In this document: positions 9,589-20,000 of the stretch, piece after piece
How the letters are laid out: each line of letters starts with the position of its first letter
Numbering within the stretch: the stretch's first letter is position 1
Origin: Atriophallophorus winterbourni
Lineage: Eukaryota > Platyhelminthes > Trematoda > Plagiorchiida > Microphallidae
DNA: 64,000 bases
Assembly (NCBI GenBank): GCA_013407085.1
Contig: JACCGJ010006393.1
Span: 62,001 to 126,000, forward strand
Reading direction: 5' to 3'
Program-made: the position numbers and the translations under genes
The notes under the pieces: model-generated
What the model saw: only the letters and a program-made list of their open reading frames with translations
Told to the model about the DNA's origin: nothing
Database searches by the model: none

Positions 9589-9808
9589 TGTTAGGAGGGC
9601 ACCCTCTGTCGTATAGACAGTGAACGAACTATCGATTAATCGACCAATCAAGATCGATGGTGAGTTCCAATTGTGATTTTTATTCACTGTGATATTCACA
9701 CATTTGCTCAATTGTGATACTCTTTGCATTCGGTCAATACACGAGTTCAGTGACGGTTGCGTTCTCTCTGACCACAAGGGCTGGGCCAACAATAGTACAG
9801 CACAGACA
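9589..9808 (+). repeat. 3' LTR of gag-only retrotransposon
   Basis: This is the partner of 8407-8626. It directly follows the polypurine tract. Its right end abuts the 3' end of a minus-strand LINE ORF, so the LTR element inserted next to or into that LINE. Confidence 0.88.
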
Positions 9809-11940
9809 ACACACACAGAATAAACATACTCTTTCATATTTGTGTTTAAACGTTGTTTAAAGGTTGAGACTGATTGGGAGTTTACAACGGTTGCCGGCAG
9901 TGCGTTCCATACTCGCGTAATTCGAAGCGGTAAAAAATTACTGCGGCAATTTAACTGGCTGGTTTGGTGTGAAAGCTTGAGATTATGTCCACGGTGATTG
10001 ACAAGAGGAGACAAGATAAACATATTCCTGCATGGATGATTGGTTTCAGTAAGTGCACGGAATTTGAAAATCAGATCTCCCCACAGACGACGGTATTTCA
10101 GGGAAAAGAGTTCCTCATATGCTGTAATGGATAAACCTCGAATAAACTTGGTAGCTCTGCGTTGAGGTTGCTCCAGTTGCTGTGTATCCTTCTTTAGCCA
10201 TGGACTCCATGCGCAGACACAGTATTCCAGCGATGGACGAACATAGGCTGTCAACAAACGTGGCAGGATCTGTGCGTGAAAATGTCCGAAAGCTCGTCTA
10301 AAAAATCCTAGATTTCTGTTAACCGATTCAGCAGCCTTGCAGCAATGACGAGAGCAGCCTAGGTCCCGTTGAATAATAATTCCAAGGTCCGTTTCGCTCT
10401 CGACATTTTGTAGTTGCTCACCTCCAAGGGTGTACGAAACTGGTGATTTAATTTTCAGTGAAAGAGTATGGCACTTAGATGTGCAATCGTGCAGTACTTC
10501 TGTGCTGTGCGGCTAACATCGTGCTAAATTGATTGGCCAACTGTAATGAGCTGCATGCTGAAACACGCTGAAGTCTCACTACCATTTCTATTTTGTTTCT
10601 CATATCTGTCTAGACCTGGGCAACCTGACAGTACCTTAGCCCACGTGCAGTCTCTGACTGTGCGGCACTTTGCATGGATCAGACTTGTGCTTTCATACAT
10701 ACATAAACTTAGATGTATTAAAATTCAGGCGATTTTCAGATGACCACTTGTGTAGCACATCTAGATCGGCCTGCAATTTGTCGTGGTCATCTGATGTCTG
10801 CTGATGTCGCCAAAGCTTGATATCATCCGCGAACATAAGAAATGGTGACTTTATTGTTAACCCAATATCATTGATGAAAATGAGAAACAATCGTGGGCCT
10901 AGTACGGATCACTGTGGGACACCACAGGTCGCTGTGAAGCTCCGAATGGGATTGCCTGACACGCACACGAAGAGTTCGATTTTGCAGGAATTTTTCTATC
11001 CGTGCCAGAAGGAGACCACCAATTTCATAAAACTGGAGCTTGTGCAAAAGGATACTATGGTCAACACGGTCAAAGGCTTTGGAAAAGTCGAGGTAAACAA
11101 CATCTACCCCTAAGCCGAAATCAGCTGCTTTGGTCCAGTCATCGCGCGCAAGTATGAGGTTTGTGGTGCATGAACGATGGCAGCGGAACCCGTGTTGTTC
11201 CGATGTGAGAAGGTTGTTTGCTTCCAGGTGATTCATTATTTCGTCGGCCAGGATACTCTCCATAATCTTGGAAATAATGGGAAGAAGGGTAATTGGGCGG
11301 TAATTGCTCGGCATTGTACGATCACCGGATTTAAATATAGGGGTGATAAGTCCATCTTTCCATTGTTGCGGTATTTCTGTGGCGTCCAAAGAACGCTGGA
11401 ATAAGGCTGCTAGGTAGTCTGAGATTATGGGCGCTGCGGCAATTAAAGCTTTTGGGTGTATCCCATCGAGCCCCGGGGAGGCGTTTTGGCGCATGCATAG
11501 TATTTTTCGATGAACAATCTCAGGGGTAAAAAGATTGGTTGAAATGTGGGGGATTATTGAAATTTGGCGTAGCTGTAGTGGACCTTGTGTTACCTGAAAG
11601 ATAGGTTCGAAGTGCGTCCGGAGTGCATTCGCTGCGTCAACGGACGTAGCAGTTAACCCTCTCGAGGATTGAAAAGGTGGTATGCCGATTTTTACTTTTT
11701 GCTGTTTATATGCTGGTACAGGAGTTTTGGGTTCTGCAAGAACTTATCAGTCAGGCTGCGTTGATGTAGGTATCGATCTTGCCGCTCGAGAGAAACGCTA
11801 TGGTTCCGAAAACGTCGATATGATTCCCAGCTGGAAGGAGTGGGACATGTAGTATACTTGTACGAAGCTTCATTACGTAGTGCCGAGACTGGACCTTGAC
11901 GTGGTGCAGCGGCTTGCGTGCCTCGATGATCCATTGAGCT
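9809..11940 (-). mobile_element. 5'-truncated minus-strand LINE (CR1/Jockey-like RT)
   Basis: Reading from 11940 down: a linker (about 11930-11692), then RT motifs ASPGLDGIHP, NYRPITLLPIISK, HGFRCHRSC, YLDFSKAFDRVDH (11494-10920). After a small frame break near 10910 come GVPQ-SVLGPRLF and MFADDIKLW (to about 10735). The coding sequence is cut by a SINE-like insertion at 10483-10706. The C-terminus continues as AYVRPSLEYCVCAWSPW (10257 down) to the LTR boundary at 9809. No endonuclease is present. Only a few lesions separate it from an intact RT. Confidence 0.8.
10483..10706 (+). mobile_element. SINE-like retroposon copy with 10-bp TSD
   Basis: This nearly full copy runs from 'tgcaatcgtgcag' through 'ctgggcaacctgacag' to a 3' (cata)n tail. 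It is flanked by acttagatgt at 10473-10482 and 10707-10716. It interrupts the RT frame of the minus-strand LINE, so it is younger than that LINE. Confidence 0.85.
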
Positions 11941-11999
11941 ATACTGGGTGATGTCTTCGTGGCATCTTCAGAGTTACTCATACCAGGTTGGTCAATGGT

Positions 12000-12325
12000 G
12001 AGAAGCCAGACAAACACAGTCTCCTTGTCCCTCGCGGACATTGTATACCAGAAGAGGCGTATGAATCCGCAAGGATCACCGGCTCGACTGGTTGGGATGA
12101 TGTCGGGAGTCCCTGCTTGGTCTCTACCTCGCGAATGGCTTGTGAACTGTACCTACGGTATCCGGCCCCGATAGGTGCGATCCTCAATCTCGCTCCGCTG
12201 CCTTGCGGGTTAGGCTTTCGGGCCAAAGGCTTGAGGTGGGAGTCCTCAAGATCAACTCCTCTACTTCGGCCTGGGCAACCGAGTAGTATCACGCCCACAC
12301 CCAAATTGATTGGGTGGCACTTTGT
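12000..12325. repeat. GC-rich unclassified repeat-like block
   Basis: This block is markedly GC-richer than its surroundings. It ends with 'aaccgagtagtatcacgccc' and an inverted 'caaattgattgggtg'. A short related piece (aaccgagtagtggtatcgcg) recurs near 14567. Open frames exist on both strands, but I recognise no protein. It may be a retroelement 5' region. Confidence 0.4.
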
Positions 12326-12338
12326 CATTTTTTAATGA

Positions 12339-12865
12339 TTGTGTAAAAAATATAATAGTGCAATTACTTTTCTAGTTCTGCTTCGAATTTCTGCATTTCT
12401 GCGCTGCGGTGCATATGGCTTTTCGAATGTACAAATATCCAAGAGTGCATGCCATTTCGTCACAAACTCGGTCCAGCAGGCGTCAAGTCTACCGTCTTTT
12501 ATTTTAACCTCTCCTTCCCTTGCTATTTTTAAAGAACGCCTTGACTCTTTCCTATATCTTTCTCAGAAAATTTGAATTTAACTTCGCATATTTCTTTTTT
12601 CCAGATGATTCACCCATTTTCTCTTTTCCAGACCTACATACGAATTGACGCCAATCCATCCTCCCCTGTATTGACTACCATGTGCTTCCTCTGACCACAC
12701 CATTTACGGAACTTTGGTAACCGAAACCCAATTTCATGGACTCCACCCGACCCCCTTTGCTGACTATCCTGTGGTTCTATTTTAAGCTCATAGCTTTTTG
12801 TACCAAAATATACTATTGACTATTGACACGACAACCCTTTGCCATCTATACAGAAGAAGAAGCTA
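12339..12865 (+). mobile_element. LINE 3'-end remnant
   Basis: The frame at 12339-12575 ends with SLPSFILTSPSLAIFKERLDSFLYL, resembling the last residues of LINE RT proteins (WNxLP...SxSLxxFKxxLD). A 3' UTR-like stretch ends in three GAA units at about 12852-12861, similar in kind to the tail at 7042. No RT core is present. Confidence 0.45.
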
Positions 12866-12944
12866 CGATTTTGCGCATCAATGTATTGCACTTGACCGCT
12901 TTATATTTACGTGCCTGTTTTTTCCTGATTGATATTGTATGTAT

Positions 12945-13075
12945 GTACAAAATCACAAACCTGGATCAGGCAAAGTGTCGCAGTGTGAGAGACTGCGCGT
13001 GAGCTATGATACTGTCGGGTTACCTAGGCCTGGACACAGGAGAAATGAAAAGATGGGGAAATGGCAGTGAGACTC
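12945..13075 (-). mobile_element. SINE-like copy (truncated, minus)
   Basis: It reads as the reverse complement of the family from the 'cacaaacctggatcaggcaaag' end to 'gagactccagca'. The family 5' part is missing. Confidence 0.7.
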
Positions 13076-13156
13076 CAGCAAATATGTATATGTCGATAAC
13101 TACCTAATATTACTAAAACGGAAAGAATGGATAACTAAAACACTTTATATGTGTTG

Positions 13157-13283
13157 CGTTTCTATTCCCCCTCGTATCTGTCTTGGCCTGGGTAACCTGA
13201 CAGTATAGCAGCCCACGTGCAGTCTCTGACTGTGCGGCACTTTGCCTGGATCAGGCTTGTGCTTTCACACACACATACGTGTT
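13157..13283 (+). mobile_element. SINE-like copy (5'-truncated) with CA-rich tail
   Basis: It matches the family from 'tgtcttggcctgggtaacctg' to 'gtgctttcacacacac'. With 12945-13075 it forms an inverted pair just upstream of mitofusin exon 1. Confidence 0.75.
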
Positions 13284-13861
13284 GCTGCAAGTTGCACAGG
13301 ACATGCACATGACATCAACAACAAAGCATGCATCTGAGCTCAGGGTTTGGCTTCATGATTCCTTTAGATTTATGATACACCAAAGGCTTCATTTCAAGCG
13401 AGGTCGTTACGCTTTTGTTGTTGTTGAAAGTATGCCTTTACTTTTGCGATGCATTCATAAACACTCCCAAGTTATTCAAATGAGTGCTCTGTGAATTTTC
13501 ACACACCGTAACATTGCAGGGGTATACATAGGCAGTGTAAAATTTCTCGTTTCCTTGAATTTGATCGGGATGGTACGCACTTTTGAGATTTAGCGTGCTA
13601 TGTATGCATGAAATCACAAACATGTTTTCAAATATATATATCCCTATCTTTTTGGAATTTTTTCTATGCCATGATTTGAACTCAATTAATCTCCTGACAC
13701 TTGTTGTCGGATAATTCTGATGACAATGTACCCCGATTTGTTTCAATCGTGTTCTAATACCTCGCTGTCTTCCAACATATTCTATTCATCTTTTATTTCC
13801 TTTAATTTTATTTTCAGGTGTTTATTTTTATCTGAATAGAATTTGTGTTCACAGGCACACA

Positions 13862-14039
13862 ATGCTTCAAAATGTCACCTCAGTCCACAATAGACCCGAC
13901 CGTTCCACAATTCCTCGCCAACTGAGTCACTCACATTTAATACGCTTTAAAGAAGCAAAACAAGAAATCATCAGCATTTATGAATCGATTTTAGAATTTC
14001 TAAACACATGCCATCGTTTTACCGAGGAACAGATGAAAG
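13862..14039 (+). CDS. mfn: mitofusin exon 1
   Basis: It encodes residues 1-59, including the N-terminal helix [19 protein letters not shown] that aligns with the AKKKINGIFEQL region of vertebrate mitofusins. The donor is gtatga at 14040. Confidence 0.85.
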
Positions 14040-17000
14040 GTATGAGCTTTTTATCCATATTTATTTGAAGAGGAAAAGTTTGCCCGAATCATCGGTGAGG
14101 GGACTCATGCAGAAGTCGAGGCTCACCTGAAAAAGATACATGGAATTCAAAATGTCATTTCGCGCAATCAAATGAAGTGCGCATTTTTCGGTCGGTAGGT
14201 TTGTTTAATTTTCGTTCGCCATATTTTATCTTGAATCTTTGCTTCGAGATGAACTTGAATGAAAAGGTTTGCAACAGTTTATATTACACGATGTACGAAT
14301 GTGCAGTAATTATGTACTGCGCAGATTTGTCACAGGCACTGAGCTGCATGCGGATACACTCTATTGTCTCAGAGCTATTTTATTATTTTATCTGACATTT
14401 GTCTAGGCCTAGGCTACCTGACATTATCTTAACCCACGTGCAGTCTTAGACTATGCGACGCTTTGCCTGATTCAGTCTTGTATATATACTGCACTGTAAT
14501 TCAAACATTGTGGCGAAATGTTCGTGGTGGGGTTATCCAAGTGAATCCTTTATGTTCTCCTATGCAACCGAGTAGTGGTATCGCGACCAGAGACATCTAT
14601 TAAAAACAGGTTAATGACATACTTCTGCTTTTTACTAACACTTACCTCACAGTGTATGCAAATAATTACATTAACTAATATTAGTTTTTTAGTCATCCAC
14701 TTTGTAACTGTGAAACTTATTCATCAAGTTCCCCAACCTTGGCTACTCTTCTGATTCATCGTTTGCTTTAGCGCAACAAAAGCAATATTTTGCCCACGTG
14801 TCCCATTCAATTTAGCAGCTTTGAACACACATGCGTCAGTGTGCGTCGGAAAACAGACAGCCTTGGCCAAAACCTTTATTGGTCGTGATATAGATGCTTG
14901 CTTTTTGCGAAATGCTAATACATAATTATTCTTTAGTTATGTTTCTTTCTGGTCCATGTTTAATAATCTTGACGTTGCGGTATCCATCCAAACTGTTATT
15001 GCAATTGAATGTAATGTGGTGCTCACATCCCCACACGAACCACTACCGGTTTTTGGCTGCTTGCCTTCATCAGGTGGAGACAATAAGATCAGGTTCAGCA
15101 AGCCTTGAAACCGTGATACTAGTAAACTAAGTTGCTCTGAAGCTGTTGTATAGGGTTCTTACAAAGAATCACAATTTACAAATACAGAATCACAAAGTGA
15201 TTCCTGGCCAAGCGCTCGAGGCGCATATAAAAGACCAATGTAATGTGGTGCTCACATCCCTTACACCACTACCGGTTTTTGGCTGTTTGCCGCCATCAGG
15301 TGGAGACAGTAAGATCAGGTTTAATGAGTCTTGAAACAGTGATAGTGTGGTAAACAAAGTCATACTTGTATGCTACTGTTGTATTGGGTTCTTACAAAGA
15401 ACCACGATGTTCAAGTACAGAATCACAAAGTGATTCCTGGTCAAGCGCTCGAGGCGCGTGTTTAAGGGATGGGATGTGAGCACCACATTACATTGTTATC
15501 ACAATCGCCTTTTAATTGCATGCCTGACGGTACTCTTTTATACCGGATCCCAGTCAACAGCGCCCATGGGCATTACGACTACATGATCTATGTAAAAAGC
15601 CGGTAGAGCAATAAATACATCAGCTTATTTATGTTTGTTATCTGTTCTATGCAACAACCAACTATATCTGGCGTTTTCCAGGATGAATTTTATGGACAAA
15701 TGCAAACATTTCTTTGATTTCAATTGATAATTGGAATCGGGAGATGATCATGTTATATTTCTTCAGACGAGTGTTTTTGTTTTCAATGCCGTCATTGTTT
15801 ATTGATGGAGTCGATATCTAGTATTTGAGCTGTAAAGATTGTTCGCTAACATATAGGTTGAGACATACGTTTATACATTTTGAAGATAATCACTTATTGC
15901 TTCTGTTTTCAATAATAAACACTTTAATTGTTATAAAAAACTTCATGGCTATCGCACTAATTTCAATAACTTTTAAACGGTTAACTTCTATCCTGATTAA
16001 CCAGTTGACTGCCAAACGAGAAAAAAAAGCGCGAGGTTGGGTTTCATCCCTATCGAATTCGATATCTTCATGGAGCACAGCTCTCGATTCAGGCAAAGTA
16101 TGATGGAGTAAAATGTGCGAATACTCAAAACGCTTATACAAAACAGACACAATATCCTCTATTTTTAGTCGTTTTAGTTCTGAACTATATTTCACAGTAG
16201 TATAGTTTAAAAAGTTACGATCTAATAAGCTACATCAGCCTGAGTGACTGGTTTCTAGCCATACCAATGATGGTTCTCAACTGCCTGTTACGCGTTTCGT
16301 ATGGATCACACCATTCTCGTCGTTACATATCTAGAAAATACATGAAAACGTTTAATATTGGAACAACATTGTTGAAAATGCTGTGCTGTTCAGCTACCGG
16401 AGCTTTAAAAAAAGTAATTTTAATGTGACGAAATTTCTTTTGGCGTTAATAATCGATTTCCATCAGTGCAGCTCTAGTAATATGTTTTGCATATGTTGCA
16501 TTTATTTTTTATTTAGTACTTCCAACGGAAAAAGTACCGTTATCAATGCTATGCTTGGCGCTAGATTGCTCCCATCTGGTCTCGGCCATACGACCAATTG
16601 TTTTCTTCAAATTCAAGGCACCGATCAGCCATCAGGCTATTTGATTGCACCGGAACACCAACAATCAAACCCGTCAGAAATACCGGATACATCCCGCAAC
16701 GGGGGAACTGGAGATACGGTTAGTAAAAAGAACGACGTACGTATTAATGGTTCTGCACAACCCCTGTTTTGGCTAAAAATACACCTTTGAACAGCCTTTG
16801 ATTAACCAACTAGAGTGATGTTCACACATTCGCTTTGCCAGTTTCTGCGTCCTATGGCCAATGTATCCTGCTTCACAGGAACAGCTAAATTGATAAATAC
16901 ACATTGAGGTTGCCCAACGTGGTAGCTGGTCGTTTATCTGCTGTCTGATTATTGGTTTGTTAGCGAAAGTGATTCTAGCTCTTCCACAGGTGAAAGTTCT

Positions 17001-20000
17001 GTTGACTATTTCCTCGAGCTTGCGTGTCATGGAGTCGCTTGAGTCGTCGTCTTTAAATTGAAACGGAAGATATAACGTTTTCTGTTGGTGCGGTTATTTC
17101 TTTTGGCATTGGGCGTTCAATGAAGCATGGGGGATAACCATTTTTGCTTAATAAATTGCGTATCAGCGCAATTTTCTCAGCCAAATTTTCTTTAGAGCAA
17201 ATTCGAGTTACTCGCGTGAATATTTTTTCTTTGGAACGGCACACATGAATTGTGTAAACTATTGAGACCAATTTTGTTTTCGGTAAACACGTCTACTCAG
17301 TGTTTTGCCTGATCTTCTTATGAGTAGATTGTCCAGAAATGCTGGTCGTCCGTTCTTTTCCAGTTCATAAATGCACAAGCCTGATCCAGGCAAAGTGCCG
17401 CACAGTCAGAGACTGCATGTGGGCTAAGATACTCTCAGGTTGCCCAGGCCTAGACAGATATGAGGGGGGAATAGAAATGGTAGTGAGGCTCCAGCGTGTT
17501 TCAGCTAACTACCTTTGGCCGATCAATTTAGCACGATGTTAGCCGCACAGCACAAATGCTGCACGATTGCACATCCGTGCAGTTCATAATTAAAAGAGAT
17601 CTTATCGTGAGCGTCTTAAAAATATATGAGTAAGGGTCGATGTCCAATTCTTCATTGTAAATAAGGAATGTCGTCCATATATCGTACGTACATGTATAGT
17701 TTTTCAATGACCGATATCAGTGGTCCCTGCTGTAGCTTGGTCGTGAAAACGTCGGCCAATAAAGGTCTTAGAGGCGAACCCATGGCTACTCCATCGATTT
17801 GTCGGAAAAGCTTGCCGTCGAATTGAAACTGTACGTTCATTGTGCATCTTAGAAGTAGCTCCTTCAACGTGTTGATTGGTATGAAAACGTGGACTCCTTG
17901 ACGAACAATTGGGTCACACCAAAATTCAACGGTTTCCAGCAATGATACATTGGCGAACAAGGATGAAACATCAAGCGAGAGCATAAAGTGTTCAGTCAAA
18001 TTAGAAAAAAGTACTGATTTCTAGCCAAACATTACCCCACGATCCAAGTGCTATCCCCGTAGAAGCATCAAAGACTTACTTGACTGCCGCACGAATGTGC
18101 AATTGTGCAGCGAACACCGTGCTAAATTGATTTGCCACCGGCAGTGCGCTGGATTTTCATGCCATGTTATCTTTATTTCTCATATCTGTCTACGCCTGTG
18201 CAACGTGACAGTATCTATGCTAGATCTCAACAGAGCTAATCTCAGTGTCTGGAAGATGCTCATTTTGTTGTGCTTGCTGTAAGGGTTTGAAAGAACCTTG
18301 CGAAAACTGTGATTGTTTTTATTTCACCCACTTTCTTGCATTAGGAATGCACATCATTCCTTGGGGCTTTCAAATTGAGACCGGATAAAGAAGGCCTTAG
18401 GAAAAACAAATCTGATTCGGAACGTCTACAAGCACCACGTATTTCGATGGAATAACACATATTACGGAAACTTCCTTTATAAATTCAACACACCGTTCAC
18501 GCTGTTGATCGCAAAACCTCCCTTCCCTACATCAATTTTCTTTGTACTGTTTTGCGAATACTGTCCATGAAAGTCCCATTTTAGCATCCATCCAAATTCC
18601 TCTGTTCCCCGTGCAATGTGCCGTTTTTACATTGTTTGTCCCCCCATCCTTGCAGCCTCATTCAATCGAATCTGTCGGCCAGTTGGCTCATGCTCTGAGC
18701 GGGGTTAAGCTTTCCCCGGATTCGTTGATTCAAATTTACTGGCCCAGTTCAGCTTGCCGACTACTGCGGGAGGATGTGGTCTTGTTGGACAGTCCTGGAA
18801 TCAACGTTGATCCCGACACGGACAAGTGGATCGATTCGCATTGCCTGGATGCGGATGTGTTCGTACTGGTTGCCAATGCAGAATCCACGCTGATGCAAGC
18901 GGTTAGTTCTTGTGGTATGACATGGCCATGATCTGTTTAACTTTTGTGGATATTGTGTTATACGCCAAGTGTGCCCCGGTTATTTTATATTACGAAATCA
19001 CAATCCTGGAGCTAAACAAAATGCCATCAGCCATACACAGTACATGAGATGCTGTCAAGTCGCCCTAGCCTAGACAGATATATGAAGTGAGTTAGGATGT
19101 CACCAGGCCGCATGTTCTTGCTTACAGCTCAGTTTCGGTGGCAGATCTATTTATTAAGGTGTTACCTGCTCATAACAGATATACTACATGATAGCGTTTT
19201 TGTACAGACTTTTACTTTTGTGCGGCTATCTCCTCCTGGAGGATGAGTCGGCTTCAATGAAGATTCTTGGGAATTTGAGTACAAAGCGGCGTCCCCAGCA
19301 CTACTCAGCATTTGTTCGAGTCAGCTTCTCTAGACTTTGCACAACCAAGTGCGACCTGCAAGGCAGCAGGAAGTTGCCAGAAAGAGTTGATGCGCACCAA
19401 ATAACCGCCTACCAGACTCTGTTTCAGATTTTTCCTCAGGGTTTTCTCCCGAAGCCTTTCCCGCGATCGGGTATCCCGCAAAGCAGCGGAGGTTTCAACA
19501 TCATGGTCTTCCTTCCCTTAAATGAAATACCCTCACAGGCTAACGAGCTCCATCTGCCACAAGCAAACTGGTTTTCAGGCGCCAGTCACTCGCCCTCACC
19601 CCTTCACCTGTTGGTAGAAGCAGTTCCGCCGGCTCGGGAGCCACTCATAAAGGCCAGAAGCGTGACTTGGTTGTCAGAGGCTATTTGATACGCGTGCCAT
19701 ATGGAAGCATTTTATAAACAGTGGGAGCTTAACCCCACTGCCTCCCCCGTCTGACAACCTTTGGAACCATCAGGTTATATTACCTTGCATTATTTTCCAA
19801 TTTACACAAAACCAATAGTGTTGAGCCACCTTGCTCACGTTGTCGAACAATATTGTTTTAGCCCAGTAGTGTACCAATTTCACCAACCTTAGTTCAATGA
19901 AAATGGGCAACGCCTTTTAGAATCGTGCACATAGTTCAATCTTTGTGTCAGTAACACTTTCTTTCAAACAAAACCACAGCATAAAGTCTCTTGGAAACAT

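Larger units (their letters stand above)
8407..9808 (+). mobile_element. Gag-only LTR retrotransposon (Ty3/gypsy-like), non-autonomous
   Basis: Two 220-bp direct repeats (8407-8626 and 9589-9808) start with TG and end with CA. They flank only 962 bp of internal DNA. A primer-binding-site-like tggcgacgggga lies at 8635-8646 just inside the 5' LTR, and a polypurine tract aaagggggagg (9578-9588) immediately precedes the 3' LTR. The interior carries broken gag sequence and no protease, RT, RNase H or integrase. Flanks (acat / acac) do not give a perfect TSD. It must have depended on an autonomous relative for mobilisation. Confidence 0.85.
15001..15465 (-). mobile_element. Tandem hammerhead repeat (family 2), ~226-nt monomers, in intron 2
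   Basis: Read on the minus strand, two hammerhead-like cores end units joined head to tail. The predicted cleavage positions at 15269 and 15044 are 226 nt apart. Units share 'gcctcgagcgcttg', 'gaatcactttgtgattctgt' and 'gatgtgagcaccacattaca'. A short inverted piece of the unit lies at about 15465-15497. No coding capacity was seen. The structure resembles retrozyme or PLE terminal-repeat arrays. Confidence 0.7.

Noticed and set aside
10483..10706. tRNA-derived origin of the SINE-like family
   Set aside because: Stretches such as tggccaact and ggttgcccaggcc only loosely resemble A and B boxes and are not spaced or oriented like a pol III promoter.
12945..13283. Inverted SINE halves as a DNA-transposon (MITE) with terminal inverted repeats
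   Set aside because: The two halves differ in extent and each matches independent single copies elsewhere that have their own TSDs and tails. It is a pair of separate insertions.
15001..15465. CRISPR-like array from repeated units in intron 2
   Set aside because: There are only two ~226-nt units with hammerhead cores and no short repeats with unique spacers, and the context is a eukaryotic intron.
19188..19688. 166-codon plus-strand frame as a host gene
   Set aside because: There are no splice signals or recognised domain, and it sits inside a mitofusin intron next to an RTE-like LINE with repeat-like composition. It is listed only as an unclassified repeat block.
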